This document shows positions 26,256 through 35,331 of a stretch of 46,420 nt of DNA, piece by piece; position 1 is the first letter of the stretch; each line of letters starts with the position of its first letter. The notes beneath the pieces are model-generated. The model ran no database searches and was not told where the DNA came from. It saw only the letters and a program-made list of their open reading frames with translations. The DNA comes from an uncultured Lachnospiraceae bacterium (GTDB lineage: Bacteria > Bacillota > Clostridia > Lachnospirales > Lachnospiraceae). The stretch lies in contig CANQVT010000018.1 of NCBI GenBank assembly GCA_947627365.1, positions 1 through 46,420 on the forward strand. Reading direction: 5' to 3'. The translations under genes and the position numbers were made by a program.

Positions 26256-26284
26256 ATCTTAGCACCCCGCCCTGTCTTTGTCAA
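26256..26284 (-). promoter_or_regulatory. Promoter of the ATP-grasp/M14 operon
   Basis: TTGACA (26284-26279), 17-bp spacer, TAAGAT (26261-26256) on the minus strand. Confidence 0.7.
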
Positions 26285-26338
26285 GGCGACATAAAATTTT
26301 TCACCGGCAGTTTCAAAGCTTCCGTATGCGCACGTTCC

Positions 26339-26473
26339 TCAAAAGCTCACATTGACGCCCTTTCCGCACACGTCCTGACGCGTCTTTCGGACACGGTTCG
26401 TCCCGCCGTATTCAAATCCCGCGATCCAGACCGTCCGGTCGATGCACGGATTTAAAGTGACTGTGACTACCAT
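26339..26473 (-). pseudogene. Truncated 1-phosphofructokinase/PfkB-family N-terminus
   Basis: From ATG 26473, 44 codons read as the N-terminus of the FruK/LacC branch of PfkB sugar kinases: VVTVTLNPCIDRTVW, GGTNRVRKTRQD, GKGVNVS, then TGA. Intact relatives run to about 300 residues; the rest is absent. After a one-base shift the next codons read LRNVRIRKL, which resembles the continuing kinase sequence, so decay by frameshift and deletion is likely. GGAGG lies 13 bases upstream. The fragment follows the GH43-MBL gene on the same strand. Confidence 0.7.
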
Positions 26474-26518
26474 ACCGCTCAATCATCCTCCTCGCCCAAA
26501 CATTTCTCCTTCTTTTTT

Positions 26519-28834
26519 TCATTCAACCGCATCGCACAGGAAAGTCGCCGCACCCATATCATACGCGAGGATCGGCTGGCCGAACATTTCCTCTCGCTCG
26601 CCCTGCGCATTGCCCGCAAGGATCTGCTCTGACGCATCGATCAGTTTCGAAATGAGTGCAGGCTCAACCGGGCAGCTGCCGTGCGACGGATAAATCTCGT
26701 CAAACAGGTCGGTAAAATTCTTCAGCCGCAGCAAGCTATATCGATATGCCTGCATCTGGCGCATTTCCCCGAACATGAAAATGCGCCCGTCCTGCACCGG
26801 ATCGCCGGAAAACAGGCGGCGGTTCTTCTCATCAAGCACCGCGACACTTCCCGGCGTATGCCCCGGCATGGCAATGATGCGCAGCGGACGGCCCCCAAGA
26901 TCAAGCACATCGCCATTCCAGACGGGCACGGGTGTACCCGTCCTGCTCTGCCTGTTTCTCCCATAATAATTCACATATTCAGATGGATGCATATAGAATT
27001 CCTCAAATTCTCCGTTGCTTCCAATATGGTCGACATCAGCGTGCGTATTCAGCAGCCGCAGCGGCAGATTCGTGAGTTCCCGCGCCAGCTCCTTCGCGTT
27101 GTGCGTCGCCATCCCGCTGTCGATCAGCAGCGCAGACTCGCTTCCCGTCAGGAGAAAGAATCTCGCGTCACTCTCGTCAAAAATCCATGTCTGTCCGTCA
27201 ATCTGTCTTGTTTCCATCATACTGTACCTCCTGTTGTTTTCCCTGTACCGAAAATCCGAGAACGTCGCGCTTCCTCCTGCCTGCACGGTAGAATAAAACA
27301 CCAGGCCGAAACGACAGCCCGTAAAGTGGTCCAGTTTGAAGTAAAGCCGGTGATCCAGGCCAATTTTCCCCCATCTCCCGGAAGGGTCTCCTTCTCCTTC
27401 CTCTTTCCAGTAATAAAAAGAAGCCGTATCCTTCATGCGCGTGAAATCCACTTCCAGTCTGAACCGCACTTGCTCCCCTGTCACGGGAACAATCTCCCAC
27501 TCCCGGCAAGCCGCGGTAAGCATCACAGTGTAAAGTCTTCCCTCCCTGCGGGTCAGGGCGATCAGCCCGTAACAGCCCTGCAGGGCGCAGAGTCCGGCAT
27601 AATCTCCTTCCCTGAGATCGCTGCCGTCCACCGTCACCTCCGCGGCACAGCCGGGATACCGCATTCTCTGGGTAAGGGTATTAATCGCCCGGGTAAGCTC
27701 CCCGCAGACCCGCGCGCTCGTCAGCTTCCACACGCCCCGCTCCCTGTCGTGATCAATCAACGTCCAGTCCGGCTCGTGGTTGAACTGCCAGCAAGACTTC
27801 AGCGGGCCGCGAAAGTCGTCGCTCTCCACCAGCGGCCGATACCTGTAGTCAGGCCTCGTGCTCTCCAGCGGAAAGCTCTCCGGAACCAGACCCTTTTCCC
27901 CGAACACCGGCCATCCGTCTTCCCATGTCACGGGGACAAGCACCGGAATCCTTCCTACCGCGCCGCTGTCCTGAAACAGCATGGCATACCACTTTCCATC
28001 CGGAGTGTCCACGATCCCGCCCTGGGCGACGCCCTGACCGCAGTATCCCATGTCGTCGTCCAGCACGTCGCCGCCGGTAAACTTTCCCTCAAGGGAATCC
28101 GCCACAAAGCAGCTCTCCACCCTGCGCCACCTGTCCCGCCTGGAATGGATGAGAAACAGATAATATTTTCCGTTGATCTTATAAAAATGCGAACCCTCAT
28201 ATCCGAGAAACGGATTGTCGCCGTCGCTGACCGCCAGCCTGTGCAGCCCGCCCTCCAAAGGACCGCTTAAGTCCTCCTTCAACTGGGTGATATAGATCTC
28301 CCGGTTGCCGTACGCAATATACACGCTGCCGTCGTCATCAAACAGCAAGGAACAGTCGTGATAGAAACCCTCCACGTTTCTCTTCCCCCACGGACCTTCT
28401 ATCTTCCTCGCTGTGTAAAGGTAGGTCTTGTGGGTGTCGTTCGCCACAAAACATGTGTAAAAGGTTCCACCGGTACCATCCTCGTCCTTACGGTATCGGA
28501 GGGACGCAGCCCACATGCCTTTCCCGTATATGTTCCGGCCGTCCTGAAGCTTCTGTCCTGGCGTGCCGTCGAGAGTGTCATACACATACGCCGCGTGCTC
28601 CCAGTTCCTCAGGTCATAGGAGCGCAGGATCTCGCAACCCGGCACGAAATGCATGGTGGTGCTCACCATATAGTAGGTGTCCCCGACACGGATCACGTCC
28701 GGATCCGGGTAGTCCAGCCGCGTAATCGGATTGATCTTTGGAGCAATCTTTGAATCAATCTTTGAATCAATCTCTGAACCAATATTTGAAACAATATTCA
28801 AATCAATCTTTGGATCAATTTTTCTTCTGCTCAT
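26519..28834 (-). CDS. GH43 glycosidase fused to a metallo-beta-lactamase-fold domain
   Basis: One uninterrupted 771-codon frame. Residues about 40-330 form a GH43 five-blade propeller: base Asp44 in YPDPDVIRVG, then SLLFDDDGSVYIAYG and the acid Glu in YEGSHFYKI. A beta-sandwich (about 340-530) follows, as in GH43 beta-xylosidases and arabinofuranosidases. From Met539 a complete MBL-fold hydrolase begins (NTHADVDHIG, PGHTPGSVAV, LFSGDPVQDG, SHGSCP). The junction encodes a perfect AGGAGG ribosome site 6 bases before ATG 27220, so the MBL part may also be made alone. An Ile/Asp/Lys-rich N-terminal extension is encoded by 12-bp repeats. It follows a GH127 gene by 39 bases; together they suggest use of arabinose-containing glycans. 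Confidence 0.85.
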   Translation of the reverse strand: MSRRKIDPKIDLNIVSNIGSEIDSKIDSKIAPKINPITRLDYPDPDVIRVGDTYYMVSTTMHFVPGCEILRSYDLRNWEHAAYVYDTLDGTPGQKLQDGRNIYGKGMWAASLRYRKDEDGTGGTFYTCFVANDTHKTYLYTARKIEGPWGKRNVEGFYHDCSLLFDDDGSVYIAYGNREIYITQLKEDLSGPLEGGLHRLAVSDGDNPFLGYEGSHFYKINGKYYLFLIHSRRDRWRRVESCFVADSLEGKFTGGDVLDDDMGYCGQGVAQGGIVDTPDGKWYAMLFQDSGAVGRIPVLVPVTWEDGWPVFGEKGLVPESFPLESTRPDYRYRPLVESDDFRGPLKSCWQFNHEPDWTLIDHDRERGVWKLTSARVCGELTRAINTLTQRMRYPGCAAEVTVDGSDLREGDYAGLCALQGCYGLIALTRREGRLYTVMLTAACREWEIVPVTGEQVRFRLEVDFTRMKDTASFYYWKEEGEGDPSGRWGKIGLDHRLYFKLDHFTGCRFGLVFYSTVQAGGSATFSDFRYRENNRRYSMMETRQIDGQTWIFDESDARFFLLTGSESALLIDSGMATHNAKELARELTNLPLRLLNTHADVDHIGSNGEFEEFYMHPSEYVNYYGRNRQSRTGTPVPVWNGDVLDLGGRPLRIIAMPGHTPGSVAVLDEKNRRLFSGDPVQDGRIFMFGEMRQMQAYRYSLLRLKNFTDLFDEIYPSHGSCPVEPALISKLIDASEQILAGNAQGEREEMFGQPILAYDMGAATFLCDAVE
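27215..27232 (-). promoter_or_regulatory. Internal ribosome binding site and start for the MBL part
   Basis: On the minus strand AGGAGG (27232-27227), TACAGT, then ATGATG (27220-27215), all in frame with the GH43 part. Translation from ATG 27220 would give a 233-residue protein of normal size for an MBL hydrolase. Confidence 0.6.
28729..28824 (-). repeat. Eight degenerate 12-bp tandem repeats inside the GH43 gene start
   Basis: Plus-strand units resemble AATCAATCTTTG with a 12-bp period (28729-28824). They encode the KID/SKID-like extension at residues 4-35, ahead of the GH43 fold. The multiple of three keeps the frame, so copy number could vary without breaking the gene. Confidence 0.8.
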
Positions 28835-28873
28835 GTTCTGCCTCGTTCCGGTGTATTTTTACGCCTGCTTCTC

Positions 28874-30922
28874 TCAGTCAGCCATGTTCCCCTGTCTTCT
28901 CTTCACCTTGAAGTAAATCTGGTAAGGCTCATAGCCGATGTCCTTCAGCATGCGAAAACTGATGCCCGGATCCTGATTTTCCGTGCGGTAGCATGTGAGG
29001 AAGCTGCCCCACTCGCGCTCTGTGTCCACGGAAAGCTCGTCCTCCGGCCGGTCGCCGTCGAGGTAGAGAATGCGCTCCTGCCCAGTGATTCCCGCCAGCA
29101 CGTCGGGGCCGTAGCGGAACGCCCCTGTCGTCGGGTCGTCCGGAAGTGGGACGAACTTCACGCCGATCGGCAGGAGTATGGCGATCTGGTCGCCGTCGTT
29201 CCAGACTCTTCTCAGAGTCGCGAAATGCTGCGTATCAGAAATTTTCAAAGGCGCCTCGTCATTGACGATCACCGTCGCAGGGCCGTTGATCCAGTCCGGA
29301 ATCCGCAGGTTAACCGTGAACTCAGCAGCGCTTTCGGAACGCCCGGAATCGTCATGATTTCCGCAGCGATTGGAGCATCCGGATCCATCTGAACTGCCCG
29401 CGCTGTCGATTTTGTCCGGGGCTCCGACTCCGTCCGGGGCGTCGGCACTATCCATGTCGTTCACTCTTTCCAGTTTGTTGTAATAATCGACTCTGTCGAA
29501 AACGGCGTTACTCTCAGTTCGGATTGTGACGATATATTTCCGGTAGTCCGGCTTGTTGGCGTGGGCACCGGCAATCTCGTTGACGGTCTGGAGCGCGTTG
29601 TTCTCGGACGACAGCATCAGGCTTCCGTTCATGTGACCCTGCCGGAGAGACAGCTTTATCTCCCGCCCGCCCAGTTCAAACGACGCCTCCGACGCCGTGT
29701 ACATGGTGATATACAGGGAATCGCCCTCGATATAATAGATCCTGCGATTCCACGCGGCGTTTGCCTGAACCATTGTGCCGTGGCAGCAGAAGAAGCTGTC
29801 CGTCTCGCCGGCCCAGTCCTTCCTGCTCCCGGCCTTCATCGGCAGAAAATATGTCAGAAGACCGCTGTTCGGACTCCCCTTATAAGAAATACCCTGCCAG
29901 TAGGTCTGCGCCGCAAGTCCGTTCTCAACATTGTACTCGATATAATGCATATACGAGGGATCCTTCGTCTGGCGGAACAGGAATTCCGCAAGCCTGACCA
30001 TATTGTAGACGGTGCAGTGCTCCTGATTCTTGTCGCCGAGACGCGCCTTCAGCTTCTGCTTCGGCGTCCAGATCTCGCCCTGCGTCTGGCCTCCGGTCGC
30101 AAAGCTGCCCCTGTCCGTGACCGCGCATTTCCAGTAGCATTCCACGATCCTGAGCCACTTCTCCTCCCCGGTGACCTCATACGCCCTCGCACAGCCCAGC
30201 GCCTCCGGGATCGTGGTGTTGGCGTGCATGTTCGTGAGAACATCCTTCCCCTCCAGCAGGGGATCAAAAAGCCGGCCGCGGTAATATCTTTCGAGCAGAG
30301 TACGGTACTTGCCGCTCCCCGTGATCTCAAGCAGATCGGCCCAGATCTCGAGCATGCCGCCGGTCTCGACGTCCAGGATATCGTCAAACTGCTCCTCGCT
30401 GTACTCTCCGCTCCATCTCAGGAACCAGTCCGCCAGGCGGTCGGCGATGGCAAGCGCCCTGTCGATCTTCATATATCGATAGGCATCCACAAGACCCATA
30501 AACAGCTTATGGATCGTGTACTGCGGCGCCCAGACGCCCCTGCCCTGTCCGATCCAGTACAGATACTTTTCCGGGATCGGGCAGACCCACTCGCCGCCGT
30601 TGTCCTTCTGGCACGCTTCCAGCTCCTCCAGAATATATTCCGTCTTCGCCAGCAGTTCTCTGTCGCCGGTCTCCTGATAGCGGAGCGCGGCGGCGGAGAG
30701 CCAGTGGCCGAGGAAATGCCCCCTGAGCTGGCAGGTCGGATCCTCCCAGCCGTCAAAGGCGGAGGCGTCGTGCCCGCGCCCGGAATATCTTCCCGCCTCA
30801 AGCTCATAATTTCTCAGAAGGTATTTCGCCGGAAGCTTCATCAGATATTCACGGTTCGACCGCTCCCGCCGCAAAAATTCGCCCTCCTGCAGACGTACAG
30901 AGCTTCCGCATAGTTCTCTCAT
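28874..30922 (-). CDS. GH127-family beta-L-arabinofuranosidase
   Basis: A 682-residue enzyme of GH127 (formerly DUF1680), releasing beta-L-arabinofuranose from plant glycans. The (alpha/alpha)6 barrel includes DPTCQLRGHFLGHWLSA and HANTTIPEALG. The zinc/catalytic set of the family is visible: Glu301 and Cys303 in QEHCTVYN, Cys379 and Cys380 in FFCCHGTM, with the spacing known from the bifidobacterial enzyme. ATG 30922 is chosen because GGGAGG lies 8 bases upstream; the in-frame start at 30985 has none. No signal peptide. Unusual: about 45 Asp/Gly/Ser-rich residues (about 29325-29465) interrupt the C-terminal beta region. The GH43-MBL gene follows 39 bases later. Confidence 0.92.
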   Translation of the reverse strand: MRELCGSSVRLQEGEFLRRERSNREYLMKLPAKYLLRNYELEAGRYSGRGHDASAFDGWEDPTCQLRGHFLGHWLSAAALRYQETGDRELLAKTEYILEELEACQKDNGGEWVCPIPEKYLYWIGQGRGVWAPQYTIHKLFMGLVDAYRYMKIDRALAIADRLADWFLRWSGEYSEEQFDDILDVETGGMLEIWADLLEITGSGKYRTLLERYYRGRLFDPLLEGKDVLTNMHANTTIPEALGCARAYEVTGEEKWLRIVECYWKCAVTDRGSFATGGQTQGEIWTPKQKLKARLGDKNQEHCTVYNMVRLAEFLFRQTKDPSYMHYIEYNVENGLAAQTYWQGISYKGSPNSGLLTYFLPMKAGSRKDWAGETDSFFCCHGTMVQANAAWNRRIYYIEGDSLYITMYTASEASFELGGREIKLSLRQGHMNGSLMLSSENNALQTVNEIAGAHANKPDYRKYIVTIRTESNAVFDRVDYYNKLERVNDMDSADAPDGVGAPDKIDSAGSSDGSGCSNRCGNHDDSGRSESAAEFTVNLRIPDWINGPATVIVNDEAPLKISDTQHFATLRRVWNDGDQIAILLPIGVKFVPLPDDPTTGAFRYGPDVLAGITGQERILYLDGDRPEDELSVDTEREWGSFLTCYRTENQDPGISFRMLKDIGYEPYQIYFKVKRRQGNMAD

Positions 30923-31013
30923 ATCCAGATCCTCCCTGTCCAAATCTCTTATTTTGGCAACAGCCTTTTCGTCTGTACCCTTCAAAATATATAGCCTAAA
31001 TCTGAACGTCAGC

Positions 31014-32684
31014 TCACCCCAGCGGAATCCGCAGCACCTGCCCCACCAGAATCATATCGCTGGTCAGACCGTTCGCCCGTTTGATCGCCTCCACCGTAGT
31101 ATCGTAGCGTCTCGCAATATTCCAGAGTGTGTCGCCGGCCTGCACCACATAGGCAATCGTGTCCTCGCTCGGCCCTGGCATGGGAACATTCTCCCCGATT
31201 CCCAGATAATGGTCGTACAACGCCCTCCATGTCCGCGTGCCGACGATCCCATCCGTAACCAACCCCATCCGTCTCTGAAACGCGACGACCGACTGCCTGG
31301 TTTCGCTGCCGAAAATGCCGTCCTGCGCCGGAGCCGGAATATCCGGATAGTATTGCGCAATCACATTTAACAGATACTGCAACGTTACCACGTCCTGTCC
31401 ACGCGAACCCTGCCGCAACACCACTCCGGGCGGAACCGTCCCAATGCCAAGGCTCGTGCCCTCGCTATCCAGCTCCGCCAGCCTCGTCACCGCCGTATAC
31501 AGACCGGAAAGCTTATACCATGTTGCCTTTCCCACGATGCCGTCGGCCGTCAAATCAAAAATACTCTGGAATTTCCGCACCGCCGCGCGCGTGCTCTCAC
31601 CAAAGACGCCGAGCGGATCCGTGATGGCCGGAAGTGCCGGATAATTACGTCGAATCCGCTCAAGCCAGGTCTGGATCGTCTGGACATCCAGCCCCGTGCT
31701 GCCGACACGCAACGCAGTTCCCGGATAGGACGACAACGCATTCGTGACAATATTTGTTCTCGCAATCTCGATATCGTCCGAATAATAATACCGCAGGATC
31801 TGCCGCGCGGAATAACCCCGATCGGCAAGTGTGACACTCCCCCATTGGGACAGCCCCGCACATGTCACCGTCGTCCCGTTGCAGAAGGAAGTAAAGTAAG
31901 GCGCGTTCTGCCCGCGTCTGCGAACATATTCCCCGTACAGTTCGTCGGCCACGTTACTGATTGAGGCGTAGATCGGCCGCCCGGGAACGTAATACTGATC
32001 GTACGCCGTATTGTTCGTGATGTCAAAATTGTAGCCGCGGCTTCGGTACCATTCCGTGTAGACGCGGTTCAGCGCAAAGGTCATGATCGCGTATACGTTT
32101 GCCCTCAGCGCCTCCCTTGGCCAAGTCGGATAGATCTCGCTGCTCGCGACGTTCTTCACATAGTCCAGAAATGGCACCTGCATATTCGACGCCGGAGCGT
32201 TTGGCGCGCCCAGATGCACAGTGATCGGATTCGGGATCACCACCTGCCGCAGCACGCGCCCTTGCGGAAAATCTCCCTCCTGTCCCTGCTGCTGCCGCTG
32301 GCCTTTCGCTGTCACCGCGGGCTTTCCGACGTCAATCTCATCCATGGTCTGGGACGGCTGACTCCCCTGAAGCGGTGCGAGCAGCACCGGCAGCACCGCC
32401 GTCTCCCCTTCAAAGATCGGAATGTCCTCGACCGAGACCGACTCGAACCCTTCCGCATCCACGATCACGCCATACTCCGAGTATGGCTTTCCGGAATAAT
32501 CCGGATCCTGTGAATAGCTCCCGTCCAATGTCTCCAGAGAGACCTCCTGTGTCTCCCCACTCTCATCCGTAACAAGACGATAGAGGACATTCTCCTCGTC
32601 GTCCAGCACCCACACCCGAGTGCCTTCAAGCGGGACAGCATCCTGCGCGGTCCTCGCCTGTATCCGCAGATATCCGATAGCCAT
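31014..32684 (-). CDS. SpoIID-like protein with two peptidoglycan-binding domains and LysM
   Basis: A 556-residue paralog of the 6532-7809 product. Order: carboxypeptidase-regulatory-like beta domain (about 5-100), SpoIID-like region (about 160-300, [32 protein letters not shown]), PG_binding_1 (about 305-385), a second PG_binding_1 (about 405-485) and a LysM (about 508-555, [16 protein letters not shown]). It lacks a signal peptide. The likely setting is the spore cortex or coat, made in the mother cell; a SigK-like -10 (32715-32723) supports that. AGGAA precedes ATG 32684. Confidence 0.83.
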   Translation of the reverse strand: MAIGYLRIQARTAQDAVPLEGTRVWVLDDEENVLYRLVTDESGETQEVSLETLDGSYSQDPDYSGKPYSEYGVIVDAEGFESVSVEDIPIFEGETAVLPVLLAPLQGSQPSQTMDEIDVGKPAVTAKGQRQQQGQEGDFPQGRVLRQVVIPNPITVHLGAPNAPASNMQVPFLDYVKNVASSEIYPTWPREALRANVYAIMTFALNRVYTEWYRSRGYNFDITNNTAYDQYYVPGRPIYASISNVADELYGEYVRRRGQNAPYFTSFCNGTTVTCAGLSQWGSVTLADRGYSARQILRYYYSDDIEIARTNIVTNALSSYPGTALRVGSTGLDVQTIQTWLERIRRNYPALPAITDPLGVFGESTRAAVRKFQSIFDLTADGIVGKATWYKLSGLYTAVTRLAELDSEGTSLGIGTVPPGVVLRQGSRGQDVVTLQYLLNVIAQYYPDIPAPAQDGIFGSETRQSVVAFQRRMGLVTDGIVGTRTWRALYDHYLGIGENVPMPGPSEDTIAYVVQAGDTLWNIARRYDTTVEAIKRANGLTSDMILVGQVLRIPLG

Positions 32685-32714
32685 ATGGTTCCTGTTCCTA
32701 TTCTTTGATCACTC

Positions 32715-32744
32715 TATCATATGACGTCTGGGGCAAAGATGTCA
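32715..32744 (-). promoter_or_regulatory. Possible SigK/SigE-like promoter with inverted repeat
   Basis: On the minus strand CATATGATA (32723-32715) fits CATANNNTA, with ACA 16 bases upstream. It ends 30 bases before ATG 32684. The inverted repeat ATGACGTC/GATGTCAT (one mismatch) spans the spacer. Confidence 0.4.
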
Positions 32745-32771
32745 TGAGGCAATCTTCAATTCAGTAATAAT

Positions 32772-33245
32772 CTACAAATGCACTTTGCATGACAGCTTCT
32801 CTGTCACCAGCTTAAAGACGCAGACCGCATCAAACATCTTCTCCGGGAACTCCCACTCGTCTTTCCCGGTGTAATGTCGCATGATGCGCAGCAGTCCTTC
32901 TCGCTTCTCCCCCGGCTCCGTGACAAAGCTGACCGTCCCCGTTCCGATGACACTCTGAAACGCAGCGGTACACTGTGAAGCAATATCCGACGGATGCAGC
33001 TCATAGTTCGTGTCCAGCTCAAACCCAACCTTCGGGTTTTTCCGGATCAGATCGACCTTGCGCCCCTTGTCTGCGCCATGGAAATAAAATGTGTAGCAAC
33101 CGTCCTCTGCGCGTACATAACCAAAGCTTAACGGCACGATGTACACCTCGCCGTCGTCATCGAAGCCAATCCTACAGCAATGACTGTCCGCGATAACCTG
33201 CTCGATCCGCTCCGGATCGGTGACCTCTCTGTCCTTTCTGCGCAT
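32772..33245 (-). CDS. Pyridoxamine 5'-phosphate oxidase-family protein (NimA-like)
   Basis: A 157-residue split-barrel flavin-binding protein. The pattern CCRIGFDDDGEVYIVPLSFGYV followed by FHGADKGRKVDLIRKNPKVGF is typical of the PPOX/nitroimidazole-resistance (NimA-like) subgroup. Cofactor and substrate cannot be read from sequence. ATG 33245 follows AAAGGAGC; a longer upstream frame enters nadE and lacks a site. It starts 20 bases after the nadE stop, so both are probably on one transcript. Confidence 0.85.
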   Translation of the reverse strand: MRRKDREVTDPERIEQVIADSHCCRIGFDDDGEVYIVPLSFGYVRAEDGCYTFYFHGADKGRKVDLIRKNPKVGFELDTNYELHPSDIASQCTAAFQSVIGTGTVSFVTEPGEKREGLLRIMRHYTGKDEWEFPEKMFDAVCVFKLVTEKLSCKVHL

Positions 33246-33265
33246 ATCTGCAGCTCCTTTCTCCA

Positions 33266-35182
33266 TTATATCCTCGAAAGCTCTTCCATCCAGATCCGGA
33301 CACACGCGTCGCTGGGCATGCGCCAGTCGCCGCGCGGCGAGAGCGCGACGCTGCCGACCTTCGGGCCATCCGGCACGCAAGAGCGCTTAAACTGCTGGCT
33401 GAAAAAGCGCTTGTAGAACGTCTTCAGCCATTTCAGTATCGTTTCCGCATCGTAGCTTCCGGCGAACGCGAGCTTTGCCACGCGATAGATCTTCGCGGGC
33501 GGATAGCCGAAGCGCAGCAGATAATAGAGGAAAAAATCGTGCAGCTCATAGGGACCGACGAGATCCTCGGTCTTCTGCGAGATCTGGCCGTTCTCCGGCG
33601 GCAGGAGCTCCGGGCTCACAGGGGTATCAAGCACGTCCCGCAGGATCTGGCTGATCGCCTCGTCGCCGCAGCTGTCCGCATAGTAGCGCACGAGATGACG
33701 CACCAGCGTCTTCGGCACGGAGCAGTTGACCCCGTACATCGACATGTGGTCGCCGTTGTAGGTGGCCCAGCCGAGCGCGAGCTCCGACATGTCGCCGGTG
33801 CCGATCACGAGTCCTCCCTTTTTGTTCGCGAGATCCATGAGCAGCTGTGTGCGCTCCCTCGCCTGAGAATTTTCATACGTCACATCATGCAAGGACGCGT
33901 CCTGTCCAATGTCCCGGAAATGCTGTTTCACCGACTCGCGAATGTCCACCTCAAGAAGCTCCGCGCCCAGCCTGCGCGTCAGCTCGCAGGCGTTGCGGTA
34001 GGTGCGGTCCGTCGTCCCGAAGCCCGGCATCGTCACCGCCGTCATCTGCTCATGAGGCAGTCCCAGCAGGTCGAACGCCTTCGTCATGACAAGCAGCGCC
34101 AGCGTGGAATCCAGTCCGCCGGAAATGCCGACCAGCGCGCACTGTGCCCCCGTGTGCTGCAGCCGTTTTTTCAGTCCAAGCGCCTGGATCGTCAGAATCT
34201 CCTCACAGCGTTTGTCGCGATCCGCCTTGCCGGAGGGCACGAACGGGGCCGGATCAAAGCCGCGCGTCAGCTTCGTCTCCCCCTCTTTCAGCCAGAACCG
34301 ACATTTCTCATACGCCGCATCCTCATCTGGCACAAAGGTCGTCATTCTGCGCCGCTCCTGTCGAAGCCGCGCAATGTCAAATTCCGTGCAGGTCACGCCG
34401 CAGGCAAAGCGGGACGACTGTGCCAAAATGTGTCCGTTCTCCGCCAGCAAATTGTGACCGCCAAAGACAAGATCCTGCGTGGACTCACCCTCCCCGGCGC
34501 TTGCGTAGATATAGCCGCACAGGAGACGCGCCGACTGCCCGGCGATCAGCGCCTCCCGGTAAGAATCCTTCCCGACCACCTCGTCGCTCGCCGACAGGTT
34601 TACGATCACGTTCGCCCCGGCCAGCGCGTGCGCCGTGCTCGGCGGATCCGGCGCCCAGAGATCCTCGCAGATCTCCGCGGCCACGCAGAGTCCCTTCGGA
34701 GCATCCGCGCAGAAAAGAAGCTCCGTCCCGAACGGCACTTCCTCCTCTTCCCCCTCAAAGTTGATCCAGTCCACATCCGGACTACCCGGCGTGAAATGGC
34801 GCGCCTCGTAGAATTCATTATAATTCGGCAGATAACGCTTCGGCACTACACCGAGCAGATGCCCGTCGCTGATGGCCGCGGCCACGTTGTAGAGTTTCCC
34901 GTCCTTCTCCCAGGGAAGCCCGACAAAGACCAGACCTTCCTTCCGGGCCGTGTGCTCGATCACGCGGGACAGCCCCTCCTGCGCCGCGCCGAGCAGAGTT
35001 TCCTGCCAAAAAAGATCCCCGCAGGTGTACCCGGTCAGACACAGCTCCGGGAACACGATAATCTTTGCCTTCTGCGCGTATGCCTCATCAAGCGAGCGGC
35101 ATATACTCTCTGCATTGTAGACACAATCCGCCACCTTGATCTCCGGCGTCACCGCCGCCACCTTGATAAATCCGTCTCTCAT
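33266..35182 (-). CDS. nadE: Glutamine-dependent NAD+ synthetase
   Basis: Catalyses the last step of NAD+ synthesis, amidating deamido-NAD+ with glutamine and ATP. The 638 residues comprise an N-terminal nitrilase-type glutaminase (Glu in VFPELCLTGYTCGD, Lys in PKRYLPNYNEFYE, Cys in AEICEDLWAP) and a C-terminal synthetase with the pyrophosphatase loop SGGLDSTLALLV. Length fits the long two-domain form. AAGGAGT precedes ATG 35182. Confidence 0.97.
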   Translation of the reverse strand: MRDGFIKVAAVTPEIKVADCVYNAESICRSLDEAYAQKAKIIVFPELCLTGYTCGDLFWQETLLGAAQEGLSRVIEHTARKEGLVFVGLPWEKDGKLYNVAAAISDGHLLGVVPKRYLPNYNEFYEARHFTPGSPDVDWINFEGEEEEVPFGTELLFCADAPKGLCVAAEICEDLWAPDPPSTAHALAGANVIVNLSASDEVVGKDSYREALIAGQSARLLCGYIYASAGEGESTQDLVFGGHNLLAENGHILAQSSRFACGVTCTEFDIARLRQERRRMTTFVPDEDAAYEKCRFWLKEGETKLTRGFDPAPFVPSGKADRDKRCEEILTIQALGLKKRLQHTGAQCALVGISGGLDSTLALLVMTKAFDLLGLPHEQMTAVTMPGFGTTDRTYRNACELTRRLGAELLEVDIRESVKQHFRDIGQDASLHDVTYENSQARERTQLLMDLANKKGGLVIGTGDMSELALGWATYNGDHMSMYGVNCSVPKTLVRHLVRYYADSCGDEAISQILRDVLDTPVSPELLPPENGQISQKTEDLVGPYELHDFFLYYLLRFGYPPAKIYRVAKLAFAGSYDAETILKWLKTFYKRFFSQQFKRSCVPDGPKVGSVALSPRGDWRMPSDACVRIWMEELSRI

Positions 35183-35267
35183 ATCGTACTCCTTCTCAAA
35201 AACTTATATCTAAAGAATAATCATTTTTGCCCGAAAATGCAACGGCTGTATCAAATTTCTCCCGATA

Positions 35268-35324
35268 TTTCCGCTTTTTGATCTTATTTCCGCTTTTTGA
35301 TCTTATTTCCGCTTTTTGATCTTA
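35268..35324. repeat. Three perfect 19-bp tandem repeats upstream of the AEC transporter promoter
   Basis: TTTCCGCTTTTTGATCTTA occurs at 35268-35286, 35287-35305 and 35306-35324 with no mismatch. The block ends 7 bases before the -35 box of the AEC gene promoter and lies 85 bases upstream of nadE on the other side. It may be a regulator-binding array or a slippage-prone repeat. Confidence 0.9.
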
Positions 35325-35331
35325 TTTTCTC

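Noticed and set aside
26681..28270. 529-codon plus-strand frame opposite the GH43-MBL gene
   Set aside because: No recognizable motifs, Arg/Pro/His-rich; antisense shadow.
33539..35281. 580-codon plus-strand frame opposite nadE
   Set aside because: Antisense shadow in GC-rich DNA; nadE has full catalytic motifs on the other strand.
35268..35324. CRISPR-like array
   Set aside because: Units are directly adjacent with no spacers and only three copies.
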